Part shown: positions 23,264 through 31,566 of the stretch, one piece after another | Numbering within the stretch: position 1 is the first letter of the stretch | Layout of the letters: the number at the start of each line of letters is the position of its first letter | From: Stutzerimonas stutzeri | GTDB lineage: Bacteria; Pseudomonadota; Gammaproteobacteria; Pseudomonadales; Pseudomonadaceae | Assembly (NCBI RefSeq): GCF_009789555.1 | Contig: NZ_CP046902.1 | Coordinates: 2,496,001-2,560,000, forward strand | Reading direction: 5' to 3' | DNA: 64,000 bases | Translations under genes and position numbers: made by a program | The notes under the pieces: generated by a model | Database searches by the model: none | Told to the model about the DNA's origin: nothing | What the model saw: the letters and a program-made list of their open reading frames with translations, nothing else

Positions 23264-24637
23264 TCAGAGCGTGGTATCGCCTTTCAGGCCGATCGCGAAC
23301 TGTTCGAGGTAGGCGTTGGGCGTGCGTCCGTCATAAGTGATGCCGTCGATGGTGTCGGTCAGCGGCTCGCGCATACCGTCCTCGTCGGCGGCTGGGAAGT
23401 CCTCGGCGCTGAGCAGGCCATCGGCGATCAGCTCCGCTGCCGCCTCACGATAGATTTCCGGCTGGTAGACGCGTTTGGCGGTTTCCAGATACCAGCTGTC
23501 CGGCTTGGCTTCGGCGATCTGGCCCCAACGGCGCATCTGCGTCAGGTACCAGATGGCGTCGGAGTAGTAGGGGTAGGTCGCGTGGTAGCGGAAGAACACG
23601 TTGAAGTCCGGCACCTCGCGCTTGTCGCCTTTCTCGAACTCGAAGGTGCCGGTCATGGAGTTGGCAATGACGTTGGCATCGGCACCGACATATTCGGGGC
23701 GAGAGAGGATTTCTACTGCTTCCTGGCGATTGGCGTTGTTGCTCTCGTCGAGCCACTTGCCGGCGCGGATCAGGGCCTTGACCAGGCGTTTGTGGGTTTC
23801 CGGATTCGCTTCGGCCCAGGCCTTGGAGACGCCAAAGACCTTTTCCGACATGTTCTTGCGGATCGCATAGTCAGCCACAACCGGTACGCCGATGCCCTTG
23901 AACACCGCCTGTTGGTTCCACGGCTCGCCCACGCTGTAGCCATGGATGGTGCCGGCTTCCATGGTCGAGGGCATTTGCGGCGGCGGGGTGACCGAGAGTA
24001 AAGCCTTGGCGTCGATCTGCCCGCTGATGTCGCCTTTGTTCGGTGCGTAATAGCCGGGGTGAATGCCGCCAGCGGCGAGCCAGTAGCGCAGCTCGTAATT
24101 GTGGGTGGAGACCGGGAAGACCATGCCCAGGTTGAACGACTTGCCGCTGGCGTTGAGTTGATCGATCACCGGCTTCAATGCGTCGGCCTTGATCGGATGC
24201 TGAGGTTTGCCATCGACCATGGGCACGTTGGGCTTCATCTGCTCCCAGATCGCGTTGGACATGGTGATGGCGTTGCCGTTGAGGTCCATGGTGAAGGCCG
24301 TGATGATGTCGGCCTTGGTCCCGAAGCCGATGGTCGCGCCGATCGGCTGGCCAGAGAGCATGTGCGCGCCGTCCAGCTCGCCATCGATGACGCGGTCCAG
24401 CAGCACCTTCCAGTTCGCCTGGGCTTCGAGGGTCACGTAAAGCCCTTCGTCCTCGAAGAAGCCCTTCTCGTAGGCGATCGCCAGGGGCGCCATGTCAGTG
24501 AGCTTGATGAAGCCGAGCTTGAGTTCTTCCTTCTCGGGCTCGGCGGCCCAAGCGGCCATCGGCACCAGCTGCAGCAGGGCAGAGCAGCCAATGCTGGCCA
24601 CCAGGGTTTTCAGCCATGTACGGCGGGTCTTGCGCAT
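23264..24637 (-). CDS. nrtA: Nitrate ABC transporter, periplasmic nitrate-binding protein
   Basis: 457 residues. The N-terminus MRKTRRTWLKTLVAS with a following hydrophobic stretch to AAWA looks like a twin-arginine-type or long Sec signal. The mature part is an NrtA/CmpA-type binding protein: LKLGFIKLTDMAPLAIAYEKG, LSGQPIGATIGFGT, and GYSVGEPWNQQAV, the last lining the nitrate pocket in the family. First gene of the nrtABD-chemoreceptor-NIT operon, with GAGGG upstream of ATG 24637. It is homologous to NasS, encoded 1.1 kb away, which lacks a signal peptide, so nitrate is sensed by a cytoplasmic paralogue of the uptake protein. Confidence 0.93.
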   Translation of the reverse strand: MRKTRRTWLKTLVASIGCSALLQLVPMAAWAAEPEKEELKLGFIKLTDMAPLAIAYEKGFFEDEGLYVTLEAQANWKVLLDRVIDGELDGAHMLSGQPIGATIGFGTKADIITAFTMDLNGNAITMSNAIWEQMKPNVPMVDGKPQHPIKADALKPVIDQLNASGKSFNLGMVFPVSTHNYELRYWLAAGGIHPGYYAPNKGDISGQIDAKALLSVTPPPQMPSTMEAGTIHGYSVGEPWNQQAVFKGIGVPVVADYAIRKNMSEKVFGVSKAWAEANPETHKRLVKALIRAGKWLDESNNANRQEAVEILSRPEYVGADANVIANSMTGTFEFEKGDKREVPDFNVFFRYHATYPYYSDAIWYLTQMRRWGQIAEAKPDSWYLETAKRVYQPEIYREAAAELIADGLLSAEDFPAADEDGMREPLTDTIDGITYDGRTPNAYLEQFAIGLKGDTTL

Positions 24638-24661
24638 GATTTATCCCTCAATCGCGAAACG

Positions 24662-24753
24662 AAAAAAAGGCGCAACGGACGCCCCTTCTGCATAAGCAGA
24701 GCGAGCACCGTTGACGCCTTTGTCAATTCGTCCCGATCACCGCCGTTGGCGAC
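24662..24753 (-). promoter_or_regulatory. NasT-type antitermination leader of the nrt operon
   Basis: Minus strand: P1 (24753-24736) is GUCGCC / GGUGAU closing hexaloop AACGGC. P2 (24726-24711) is UUGAC / GUCAA closing AAAGGC. The terminator follows, with GGCG-U-CAACGG (24718-24708) pairing with CCGUUGCGCC (24678-24669), an internal CUUCUGC/GCAGAAG hairpin and a seven-U run. P2 and terminator share bases, so only one can form. Loops keep A1 and G4 while stems vary between the three leaders, as expected for ANTAR recognition. Confidence 0.88.
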
Positions 24754-24777
24754 CCGAAGACGTGGTATCGAAGGGTC

Positions 24778-24793
24778 TGCAAGGGGCTTGCCA
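24778..24793 (-). promoter_or_regulatory. Sigma-54 promoter of the nrt operon
   Basis: Minus strand TGGCAAGCCCCTTGCA: perfect -24 (TGGCA) and -12 (TTGCA) elements at standard spacing. The start should fall near 24767, immediately before hairpin P1. Confidence 0.87.
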
Positions 24794-24927
24794 GTTTGGA
24801 AAAAAGCACAACCGGTTAAATGGATGGTTATGGAAAACCCTTTAGATTCATAGAGTTGTAAGCCGTCGATGGGTTGTTTTAAGCGCGCATCCCAAGGATT
24901 CGCGGCCAAGCGTTCTCGGCATCAGGC

Positions 24928-24940
24928 GCACTTCGCGTGC
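24928..24940. promoter_or_regulatory. Possible NtrC dyad upstream of nrtA
   Basis: GCAC-TTCGC-GTGC is an inverted repeat with the GCAC-N5-GTGC core, about 140 bp upstream of the sigma-54 promoter. Distance is acceptable for an enhancer. The rest of 24850-25059 shows no gene. Confidence 0.4.
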
Positions 24941-25059
24941 AACCGTTGTTTGGCTGGGCTCTGTTTTGGTTCGCTTTTCAGGAAGACGGGGTGCAGGCCA
25001 ATGTCAGCCGTGGCTGTGGATGGCTTTCCAGGTAGTGATTTGTACGTTTCAGAAGGCGT

Positions 25060-25145
25060 GGCCGAACACGTTCGGCCCTACGGATGGCGGTGGGCTGGAA
25101 GGTTTGAGGGGACATGCCTGCTTCGTAGGGCCGAATTCATTCGGC
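25060..25145. repeat. Inverted pair of REP-like elements
   Basis: GGCCGAACACGTTCGGCCC followed by TACG at 25060-25082, and CGTAGGGCCGAATTCATTCG at 25124-25143, are the same element in opposite orientation, each with a GCCGAA/TTCGGC hairpin and a GTAGGG foot. Such head-to-head pairs are typical of Pseudomonas REP doublets (BIMEs) in intergenic DNA. This one lies between the nrt promoter region and the nasT stop and may act as a transcript end for nasST. Confidence 0.75.
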
Positions 25146-25192
25146 TATGGGCTATCCGGAAACAGCGATTGATGAGTGACGACACACCGTGA

Positions 25193-25771
25193 TCACTGCC
25201 CCAGCAGATCGTTCATCGCGATGATCTGTTCGGCCACCTGGATCAACTTCTGCTGGCGGCTCATGGCCTGGCGGCGCATCAGGGTGTAGGCGTCTTCCTC
25301 ATTGCAGTTGCGCATCTTCATCAGCATGCCCTTGGCCAGTTCGATACGCTTGCGTTCGACCAGTTGCTGGTCCCGTGCCTGCAGTTGCGCGCGGATCGCC
25401 TGGTCGCTTTCGAAGCGGGCCATGGCCACATCGAGGATCGGTTTGAGGCGTTGGGCCTGTATGCCTTCGACGATATAGGCGCTGACACCCGCGCGGATCG
25501 CCTGACGCATGGCGTCGGGATTGTCGTCATCGGTAAACATGACGATGGGTCGCGGCTGGTCGCGGCTGACCAGTACCACTTGTTCCATCACATCTCGGCC
25601 AGGGGAGTCGGTGTCGATCAATACCACGTCGGGACGAATCGCTTCGACCCGTTCGGGCAGGTCGATGGTCAGGCCGGATTCTTCGATCACTTCGAAGCCA
25701 GCCTCGACCAGGGCGGTGCGAAGGCGACCCACCTTGCGTGGCGTGTCGTCGATCAGGAGGACGCGAAGCAT
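25193..25771 (-). CDS. nasT: NasT, ANTAR-domain antiterminator of nitrate assimilation
   Basis: 192 residues: a receiver-like domain at 1-120 with Asp8/Asp9 and Asp53 (LIDTDSPGRD), and a C-terminal ANTAR domain from about 130 (ERKRIELAKGMLMKMRNCNEEDAYTLMRR and the helices after it). In this family NasT binds tandem hexaloop hairpins in leader RNA and prevents termination; without nitrate it is held by NasS. All three leaders in this island carry the expected target. ATG 25771 was chosen at the receiver start (MLRVLLIDD) because the longer frame adds unrelated sequence. It lies 11 bp after nasS. Confidence 0.94.
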   Translation of the reverse strand: MLRVLLIDDTPRKVGRLRTALVEAGFEVIEESGLTIDLPERVEAIRPDVVLIDTDSPGRDVMEQVVLVSRDQPRPIVMFTDDDNPDAMRQAIRAGVSAYIVEGIQAQRLKPILDVAMARFESDQAIRAQLQARDQQLVERKRIELAKGMLMKMRNCNEEDAYTLMRRQAMSRQQKLIQVAEQIIAMNDLLGQ

Positions 25772-25782
25772 GGCTGTCTCCC

Positions 25783-27006
25783 TCAGCAAGGCAAGGACTG
25801 CACGGCGGAGTCCGCCAGGGCGTGCAGGGCAAAACTGCGGGCGTATCCGGCCGGATCGCTGCCATCCCAACGGCTGCCATCCATCAGTTCGGCGCTGCGC
25901 ATGAGGGTATCCGGCAACGAGATGTTCAGCGCCCTTGCGGCGTCGCGAAACAGGCTGGTCTGCTGCACGCTGCGGGCAACGCCAAGGTAATCAGGGTCCT
26001 CTCGCAGCAGGCCCCAGCGGCGCAGCTGAGTCATGAACCAGAGGCCGTCGGAATGGTAGGGCATGTTCACCTCACCGTTACCGAAGAAGCGCAGCGGGTG
26101 TCTGTCGAGCCAGGCGTGCCCAAGGCCGTCTTCATATTGCCCCAGGAAGCGTGGCTCGATGGCCGACACCGGCGCGTCGACGTAGGCGCTGCCGGCGATC
26201 AGCTGTGCGGTGCTGCGTCGGTTCTCCTGGTTTTCATCGATGAAGCGGCTGGCCTCGAGTACGGCCATGACCAGCGCACGCGCGGTGTTGGGATTCTCTT
26301 CGACGAAGGCGCGGGTGCAGCCCAGCACCTTTTCCGGATGGTCGGGCCAGATCGACTGGCTGGTGGCCAGGGTGAAGCCCGTGTTTTCCCGAATCGCCTG
26401 GGCACCCCAGGGCTCACCGGCGCAGAAGCCATCGATTCGCCCTGCTTGCAGGTGCGCCACCATTTGCGAGGGCGGCACCACGAGGGTGCGCACGTCCTCA
26501 AGTGGATGAATGCCGTTGGCGGCCAGCCAGTAGTAGAGCCAGAGCGCATGCGTGCCGGTAGGAAAGGTCTGCGCCAGGGTGAGTTTTGCACCGCTCTGGC
26601 GCACGCAGCTTCGAAGCGCCTCCGAATCGGTCACTCCGGCGCCCTTGAGTGTGCTCGACAGGCTGATGCTCTGGCCGTTCTGCGCCAGGCCCATGAGCAC
26701 CGCCATGTCCACTGCCGCGCTGCCGCCGATGCCCAGGTGTACGGCATAGATCAGTCCGTACAGGCCATGGGCTGCGTCCAGCTCACCCTCGATGAGCTTG
26801 TCGCGCACGTTGGACCAGGAGGTCTGCCTCTGGAGATTGAGTGTCAGGCCATAGGGTTGGGCGAAGCCCTGGGTGGCGGCGACGATCAGCGAGGCCGCAT
26901 CTGTCAGGGCCATGAATCCGAGATTGACGACGCGCTTTTCCGGTGCATCGCTGCCTGCTACCCAGGCCAGTGGATCGGGTCGTAAGGGGGGATTGGAATG
27001 GGTCAT
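25783..27006 (-). CDS. nasS: NasS, cytoplasmic nitrate sensor
   Basis: 407 residues, homologous to NrtA (VNLGFMALTDAASLIVAATQGFAQPYG, GLYGLIYAVHLGIGG, GFCAGEPWGAQAI) but with no signal peptide: the N-terminus is MTHSNPPLRPDPLAWVAG. It is therefore a cytoplasmic nitrate/nitrite receptor, known in Azotobacter and Paracoccus to bind NasT and release it when nitrate is present. First gene of nasST, with its own sigma-54 promoter and a ~70-nt leader without an evident terminator. Confidence 0.93.
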   Translation of the reverse strand: MTHSNPPLRPDPLAWVAGSDAPEKRVVNLGFMALTDAASLIVAATQGFAQPYGLTLNLQRQTSWSNVRDKLIEGELDAAHGLYGLIYAVHLGIGGSAAVDMAVLMGLAQNGQSISLSSTLKGAGVTDSEALRSCVRQSGAKLTLAQTFPTGTHALWLYYWLAANGIHPLEDVRTLVVPPSQMVAHLQAGRIDGFCAGEPWGAQAIRENTGFTLATSQSIWPDHPEKVLGCTRAFVEENPNTARALVMAVLEASRFIDENQENRRSTAQLIAGSAYVDAPVSAIEPRFLGQYEDGLGHAWLDRHPLRFFGNGEVNMPYHSDGLWFMTQLRRWGLLREDPDYLGVARSVQQTSLFRDAARALNISLPDTLMRSAELMDGSRWDGSDPAGYARSFALHALADSAVQSLPC

Positions 27007-27088
27007 GCTGACGGAACCTTTGCCATGCGGGGCGCGCGTGCTGTCGCAGGTGGCTGCTGGCGCGCAGGGGAATCATGCCCCGTGACGA

Positions 27089-27104
27089 AGCAAGCCACAT
27101 GCCA
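27089..27104 (-). promoter_or_regulatory. Sigma-54 promoter of nasST
   Basis: Minus strand TGGCATGTGGCTTGCT has perfect -24 (TGGCA) and -12 (TTGCT) elements. A GCAC-N5-GGTG half-matching NtrC site lies at about 27137-27151. Unlike the other three operons no hexaloop hairpins or terminator follow, so the regulators would be nitrogen-controlled but not nitrate-attenuated. Confidence 0.83.
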
Positions 27105-27209
27105 AAGCAGGGCGCTGCCCCGGCCCGCCTGAATCTGGACACCGGGCTGTGCGATAAGTCCGCTCGCGGCGATCATGCCGGCGGGCGTAACGCGGTATCC
27201 GCGCTGCGA

Positions 27210-28832
27210 TCAGCGGGGGTACAGCGGCGGCAAGGTGCCTGTGTCCTGCACGGCGGCTGCCGGTTGGGCCGTTGGCAGGTTCTGGATGGCCTGCCACAGC
27301 GCCTCACCTTGCCAGCGCTGGCCGGTCTCGCTGTAGAGCGCACCATTCAGGCCATCGAGCGCGTCCGACAGCGGGACGAATCGCGCGGCCATGTCCGCCA
27401 GCGTTTCGGGTTGCTGGCGTGCCCAGGCATCGAGTGCATGGCGAGTCGCCAGGGTGTCGTTGGCCAGGCAAGCCCGTTTGAGATCGTCGAGCAGGCTGCG
27501 CGGGGTAGGGCCGCTTTGAACCGTGCGGATCACCGCAGGCTGGCTACGGGCGCGCAGCCACAGGCCGAAGCCAAGCAGGGTGGTCAGGGCGAGGACGGCG
27601 CTGCTCAGTTGCCAAGGCCACAGCGATGGCGTCGGCGATTGCTGCTGGGGTGCATCGATGTCGGCCGGCGCGGGTTGTTCAAGCGCGGGGTTGGCAGCGA
27701 CCTGAAGTGTTCGCTCGGGCAGCGTGCTTCGCTCCAGCCGGTCTTCAACCGTGTTCCACCAGACCAGCTCGACGGACGGCAGCAGGAATTCGCCGGCTCG
27801 TGTCGCCACCAGGGCTTCTCGCTGTTCGCGGCTGCCGCTGATCCCGGTTTCGGTGACCGCGTCGTTCAGCGTGGGTTGATCAGGGTATCGGCGCAGGCCC
27901 GGCACGACGGTCGATTCGACCGGCGGCAACTGGGCGCTGGACAGCCCCTCGGCCTTGACCAGCAGGCTGCGTGTCAGGGCTTCACCCAATTGAGCATCCT
28001 GCGGCTGCGGGCTCCAGGCTTCGACCAGGGTGACACGGGTCGCCGGTAACCAGGGCGCATCGGCCGGATAGTCGGCCGGCTTGGGTTTGACCTGCAGCGG
28101 GATTTCCGGCGATTTGACCTGGGTGGACTTGCCGAAGCGAGAGCCATAGTAGTCGCCGTTGGCCGCAACCGTCGTTGCGCTGAACAGTTGCGCCGGAATG
28201 CTCAGCGAACCGCTTTTCTGCGGAAACAGCGCATAGCGGACTTCAATCACGCCGTGGCGAATGCCATTGATGTCCTTTTCGTAGGTGCGCGGTTCGCCGA
28301 GCCGCTCGACCAGCGCGTCGCTCATCTGCAAGGGCGACAGCGTACTGTCGTCGTAGAGCGAGACCGAGTGGAAGATGCGTAGCGTCAATACCACCTGCGC
28401 TTGTACATAAACGGTTTCCTGGTCGAGGCTGGAGTCGATGAATATCGGCGCAAGCGTGTCGCCGCCCCCGGTGCTGGGTTCGGTGACATTCAGCGTGATG
28501 GGCTCGCTGCGCCATTCGCCCAGTTGCAGCGGCGGGATGACCACGTAGCCGGTCTGTCGGGGCTGAAGCGTGACCAGCCAGCGTGTCACGGCGCGCGCCT
28601 CGCCGTTGCTTGCCGAGAGCTGGTTGACCTGGCGGGAGCCGAATATCTTGAAGAGGTTGTCGAGCGGCTGCAGATCGGGTTTGCCGAACGCCGCCGAGTC
28701 GCCGGTCTCGAGCGTCAGTTCGACCGTCTCGTCCAGGCTCAGCTGCGTGCGGTCGACCCGTGCGGTGAGTGTCGCCGCACCGGCCTGAAAGCCGAGCAGA
28801 AGCAGAAATACCAGTGTCGTCAACCGCGTCAT
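27210..28832 (-). CDS. batD: BatD-family protein
   Basis: 540 residues. Signal peptide at the N-terminus (MTRLTTLVFLLLLGFQAGA), then immunoglobulin-like beta modules (LTARVDRTQLSLDETVELTLE, TVYVQAQVVLTLRIFHSVSLY), and a single membrane helix near residues 415-435 (ALTTLLGFGLWLRAR), leaving a ~110-residue cytoplasmic tail. BatD proteins accompany MoxR ATPases and VWA proteins in envelope-linked complexes implicated in stress tolerance; the molecular task is not settled. Its ATG overlaps the stop of the preceding gene (ATGA). Last gene of the six-gene operon. Confidence 0.87.
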   Translation of the reverse strand: MTRLTTLVFLLLLGFQAGAATLTARVDRTQLSLDETVELTLETGDSAAFGKPDLQPLDNLFKIFGSRQVNQLSASNGEARAVTRWLVTLQPRQTGYVVIPPLQLGEWRSEPITLNVTEPSTGGGDTLAPIFIDSSLDQETVYVQAQVVLTLRIFHSVSLYDDSTLSPLQMSDALVERLGEPRTYEKDINGIRHGVIEVRYALFPQKSGSLSIPAQLFSATTVAANGDYYGSRFGKSTQVKSPEIPLQVKPKPADYPADAPWLPATRVTLVEAWSPQPQDAQLGEALTRSLLVKAEGLSSAQLPPVESTVVPGLRRYPDQPTLNDAVTETGISGSREQREALVATRAGEFLLPSVELVWWNTVEDRLERSTLPERTLQVAANPALEQPAPADIDAPQQQSPTPSLWPWQLSSAVLALTTLLGFGLWLRARSQPAVIRTVQSGPTPRSLLDDLKRACLANDTLATRHALDAWARQQPETLADMAARFVPLSDALDGLNGALYSETGQRWQGEALWQAIQNLPTAQPAAAVQDTGTLPPLYPR

Positions 28833-30556
28833 CGATTCGTTTCCTGGCGCTTGCGTTGTTCGTAGAGAAACTTGCGGCGTAGCAACTCGCCGGGATCGTC
28901 GGGAACCTTGCGCAGCCATTGCTGCATGGCCTGGTCCTGCTCAGGATCGATGTCTTCCTGGGGCTGCGCAGGTGGCTCGCCGGTCTCGCTCCGTTGGTTC
29001 GATTCAGGCGTCTGGGCCGCGTTCGCGCCTGCATTCGGGTTGCGGCTACTTGCCTCGTCCTGCTCGGGCGCCTCGGTTGCATCGCCTTGGGCGGCGGGCG
29101 AGCCATTCGTCGCGGACTGCTCGGGCTGATCAGCGTCGGACGGCGCGTCCTGGGACGGTGAGTCGCTGGAGGGCGGGTCCTGCCGCGCCTGCTGCTGGCG
29201 TTGGCGCAGCATATCTTCGACGATCGCCTTGTTGCGGCGGGCCGGCTCAAGCTCCGGGTCCATTTCCAGCGCCTGGTCATAGGCTTCGATTGCAGCCTCA
29301 AGCGCCTCGTTGCGGGCCAACGCATTACCGCGATTGTAATGGTCAACGGCGGTATCGCCCTGGGCGAATCGCTCGGCGGCGCCGGCAAAATCACCCGCCT
29401 GGTAGCGGGCATAGCCTTGCCAGCGGGGATCGTCGAAGCGCTCGGCCGCCTCGGCGGGTCGCTGGGACTCCAGCAGCCGCATGCCTTGCTGGTCCGGCCG
29501 CAGCCAGAGATCCTGTATGCCTGACGCGCTGGCAGGTTGCGGCATGACGATGAGCAGCGGCAGGCAGAACAGCCAGCCGCGGCGGCCGGCGCAGGCTGCC
29601 ATTAGCAGCAGCGGCAGCAACAGCCAGTAGCCCTGGTCCAGCCAGGTGTCGAGTCGGGTAGCGTCATCGCGGGGCAGAAGCGCGCCGCTGCGCTCCAGCA
29701 AACCGAGGGCACGCAGATCGGCATCGTCGATGCGGGCATGCTGATAGCGTCCGCCGACGTCGGTTGCGAAACGGCGCATCGCACCCTCGTCCAGCCGCGG
29801 GATCAGGATCGCGCCCGTATCGTCCTTCAGAAAACTGCCGTCTTGCGTGGCGATGGGAGCACCTTGCGCCGTGCCGACGCCCAGTATCAGCAATGGCTGA
29901 TCGTTCTCATCGAGCAGCGTGCGGATCGCGGCGCGCTCCGGTTCGTCCAGGCTGCTGCCGATCAACAGCAGCCGGCCGCGCCCATTGGCGCCTCGTGCGA
30001 GCAGCTCGATGCCATGGGCCACGGCCAGGTCCGCGCGGTGGCCGGGGGCAGGCATCAGGTCCGGTTGGAGCGCGTCCAGCAGGTTCTGGGTCGTGGCGAT
30101 GTCGTTGGAAAGCGGCACCAGGGTGTGTGCGCTGCCGGCAAAGGCCACCACCGCGGTCTGGGCGTCCTGGCGCGTCTGCAGCAGGTCGAGGATCTTGCGC
30201 TTGGCCTGCTCGATACGCGTGGGATGCACGTCGGCTGCGAGCATGGCTGGCGTGGTGTCGAGCAATATCACCAACGGATCGGCGCGTGACGCGCTGGGTT
30301 GTTCGGCGTGCTGCCAGCTTGGTCCGAGCAGCGCCAGGCAGGCCAGTAGCCAGGCTGCACCGAGCAGCAGCCACGGGCGTCTGCTGTTGCGCAGCCTGCC
30401 GCGGGTCAGCAGCGCGGCGTGGAAGGCTTCGGGTAACAGGCGCTGCCAGCGGCCGATCTGCCGCTGACGGTGCCAGAGTCGCCATAGCAGCCAGATCGGT
30501 AGCGGCACGATCAACAGCCAGAAAGGCCTGAGCAGGTGCGGAAGCCATTCGATCAC
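28829..30556 (-). CDS. BatB/BatC-like fusion: VWA domain plus TPR
   Basis: 575 residues. Membrane helices near the N-terminus (two, residues 8-25 and 55-72) precede a VWA domain (residues ~85-285). Its metal site reads DTTPAM instead of DxSxS, so the MIDAS is altered. A further hydrophobic segment (about 300-345) leads to TPR repeats (YARYQAGDFAGAAERFAQGD, DHYNRGNALARNEALEAA), then a ~110-residue low-complexity acidic Q/P/S-rich linker and a conserved end (MQQWLRKVPDDPGELLRRKF). The fusion of BatB and BatC is common in gammaproteobacteria. GTG 30556 overlaps the BatA stop (GTGA) and gives the right N-terminus. Confidence 0.86.
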   Translation of the reverse strand: MIEWLPHLLRPFWLLIVPLPIWLLWRLWHRQRQIGRWQRLLPEAFHAALLTRGRLRNSRRPWLLLGAAWLLACLALLGPSWQHAEQPSASRADPLVILLDTTPAMLAADVHPTRIEQAKRKILDLLQTRQDAQTAVVAFAGSAHTLVPLSNDIATTQNLLDALQPDLMPAPGHRADLAVAHGIELLARGANGRGRLLLIGSSLDEPERAAIRTLLDENDQPLLILGVGTAQGAPIATQDGSFLKDDTGAILIPRLDEGAMRRFATDVGGRYQHARIDDADLRALGLLERSGALLPRDDATRLDTWLDQGYWLLLPLLLMAACAGRRGWLFCLPLLIVMPQPASASGIQDLWLRPDQQGMRLLESQRPAEAAERFDDPRWQGYARYQAGDFAGAAERFAQGDTAVDHYNRGNALARNEALEAAIEAYDQALEMDPELEPARRNKAIVEDMLRQRQQQARQDPPSSDSPSQDAPSDADQPEQSATNGSPAAQGDATEAPEQDEASSRNPNAGANAAQTPESNQRSETGEPPAQPQEDIDPEQDQAMQQWLRKVPDDPGELLRRKFLYEQRKRQETNR

Positions 30557-31566
30557 GGCCGTTCCCCACGCCAGACGAGGCGTTGCAGCGCGGGACGCCA
30601 CAGGCTGTTTGCCACCAGCAGCAGGCTGATCAGTAGCGCGGCCGACAGTGGCCAGGCGTAGAGGGCATCGGCGACCCGCGCTTGCGTAGGCTGCTGCGCG
30701 GCCGGCTCGAGTTGATCGAGCGTGTCGCTGATGCTCTCCAGCTCGCCGCTCGATCGCGCGCGGAAGTATCGACCGCCGGTTTGCTCGGCGATGGCCCGCA
30801 GGGTCGGTTCGTCCAGTTCGGCACCTGCGAAGCCGAAACGCTGAAGCACGCCGCTGGCCTGTGATTCGGAGCCGATGCCAATGGTATGGATGGTTATCTC
30901 TTGCTCCGCAGCCAGGCGAGCGGCCACCAGCGGCTCGATCTCGCCGCCGTTGTTGGCGCCATCGGTCACCAGCACCAGGACTCTGCTTTGTGCCGGACGT
31001 TCGCGCAGTCGCTTGACCGCCAGCCCGATGGCGTCACCGATGGCCGTGTTGCCGCCGGCGATGCCGATGGCAGCCTCGTCGAGCCAGGTGCGTACCGTCT
31101 GCCGATCGAAGGTCAGCGGTGCCTGCAGGTAGGCCTTGCTGCCGAAAAGGATCAGCCCGACCCGGTCGCCGCGCCGTTCGATGATGAAATCGCCGAGCAG
31201 GTGCTTGACCAGCTCCAGGCGACTGACTTCCTCTCCCTGCCATTGCATGTCCGGGTAATCCATGGAGCCTGAAACGTCCACCGCCAGGAGCAGGTCGCGC
31301 CCGCTGGTGGGCAGTGGCAGGGGTTCGCCGAGCCACTGCGGTCGGGCGGCGGCAAACAGCAGGAGCAACCAGACCAGCAGGTATGGGAGCTGCTGACGCC
31401 ACGCGGGCAGGGTGACCGCCGCGCGGCGACCGGCCAGCGATTCCAGCTCGCCGATGAAGCTGACCTTCAATGCGGCATCGCCGCTGTCCGCCGCTGGGAG
31501 CAACCAACGCAGCACCCAGGGCAGCGGCAGCAGCAGGAACACCCATGGCCAGGCCAGCTCAAACAT
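30553..31566 (-). CDS. batA: BatA-like VWA membrane protein
   Basis: 337 residues. Helices at 7-25 and about 55-72 (LPYLLVWLLLLFAAARP) are followed by a VWA domain with an intact metal site DVSGSM, Thr in VRTWLDEAAIGIAGGNTAIGDA and Asp in VTDGANNGGE. A final helix lies near the C-terminus (WPLSAALLISLLLVANSLW). It pairs with the next VWA protein, whose metal site is degenerate. ATG 31566 lies inside the end of the DUF4381 gene (8-bp overlap); the longer frame start is rejected because its added residues duplicate the neighbour's coding DNA. Confidence 0.9.
   Translation of the reverse strand: MFELAWPWVFLLLPLPWVLRWLLPAADSGDAALKVSFIGELESLAGRRAAVTLPAWRQQLPYLLVWLLLLFAAARPQWLGEPLPLPTSGRDLLLAVDVSGSMDYPDMQWQGEEVSRLELVKHLLGDFIIERRGDRVGLILFGSKAYLQAPLTFDRQTVRTWLDEAAIGIAGGNTAIGDAIGLAVKRLRERPAQSRVLVLVTDGANNGGEIEPLVAARLAAEQEITIHTIGIGSESQASGVLQRFGFAGAELDEPTLRAIAEQTGGRYFRARSSGELESISDTLDQLEPAAQQPTQARVADALYAWPLSAALLISLLLVANSLWRPALQRLVWRGERP

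Noticed and set aside
24869..25192. 107-codon plus-strand ORF in the nasT/nrtA gap
   Set aside because: Spans the REP doublet and the possible NtrC site, no ribosome-binding site and no protein-like pattern.
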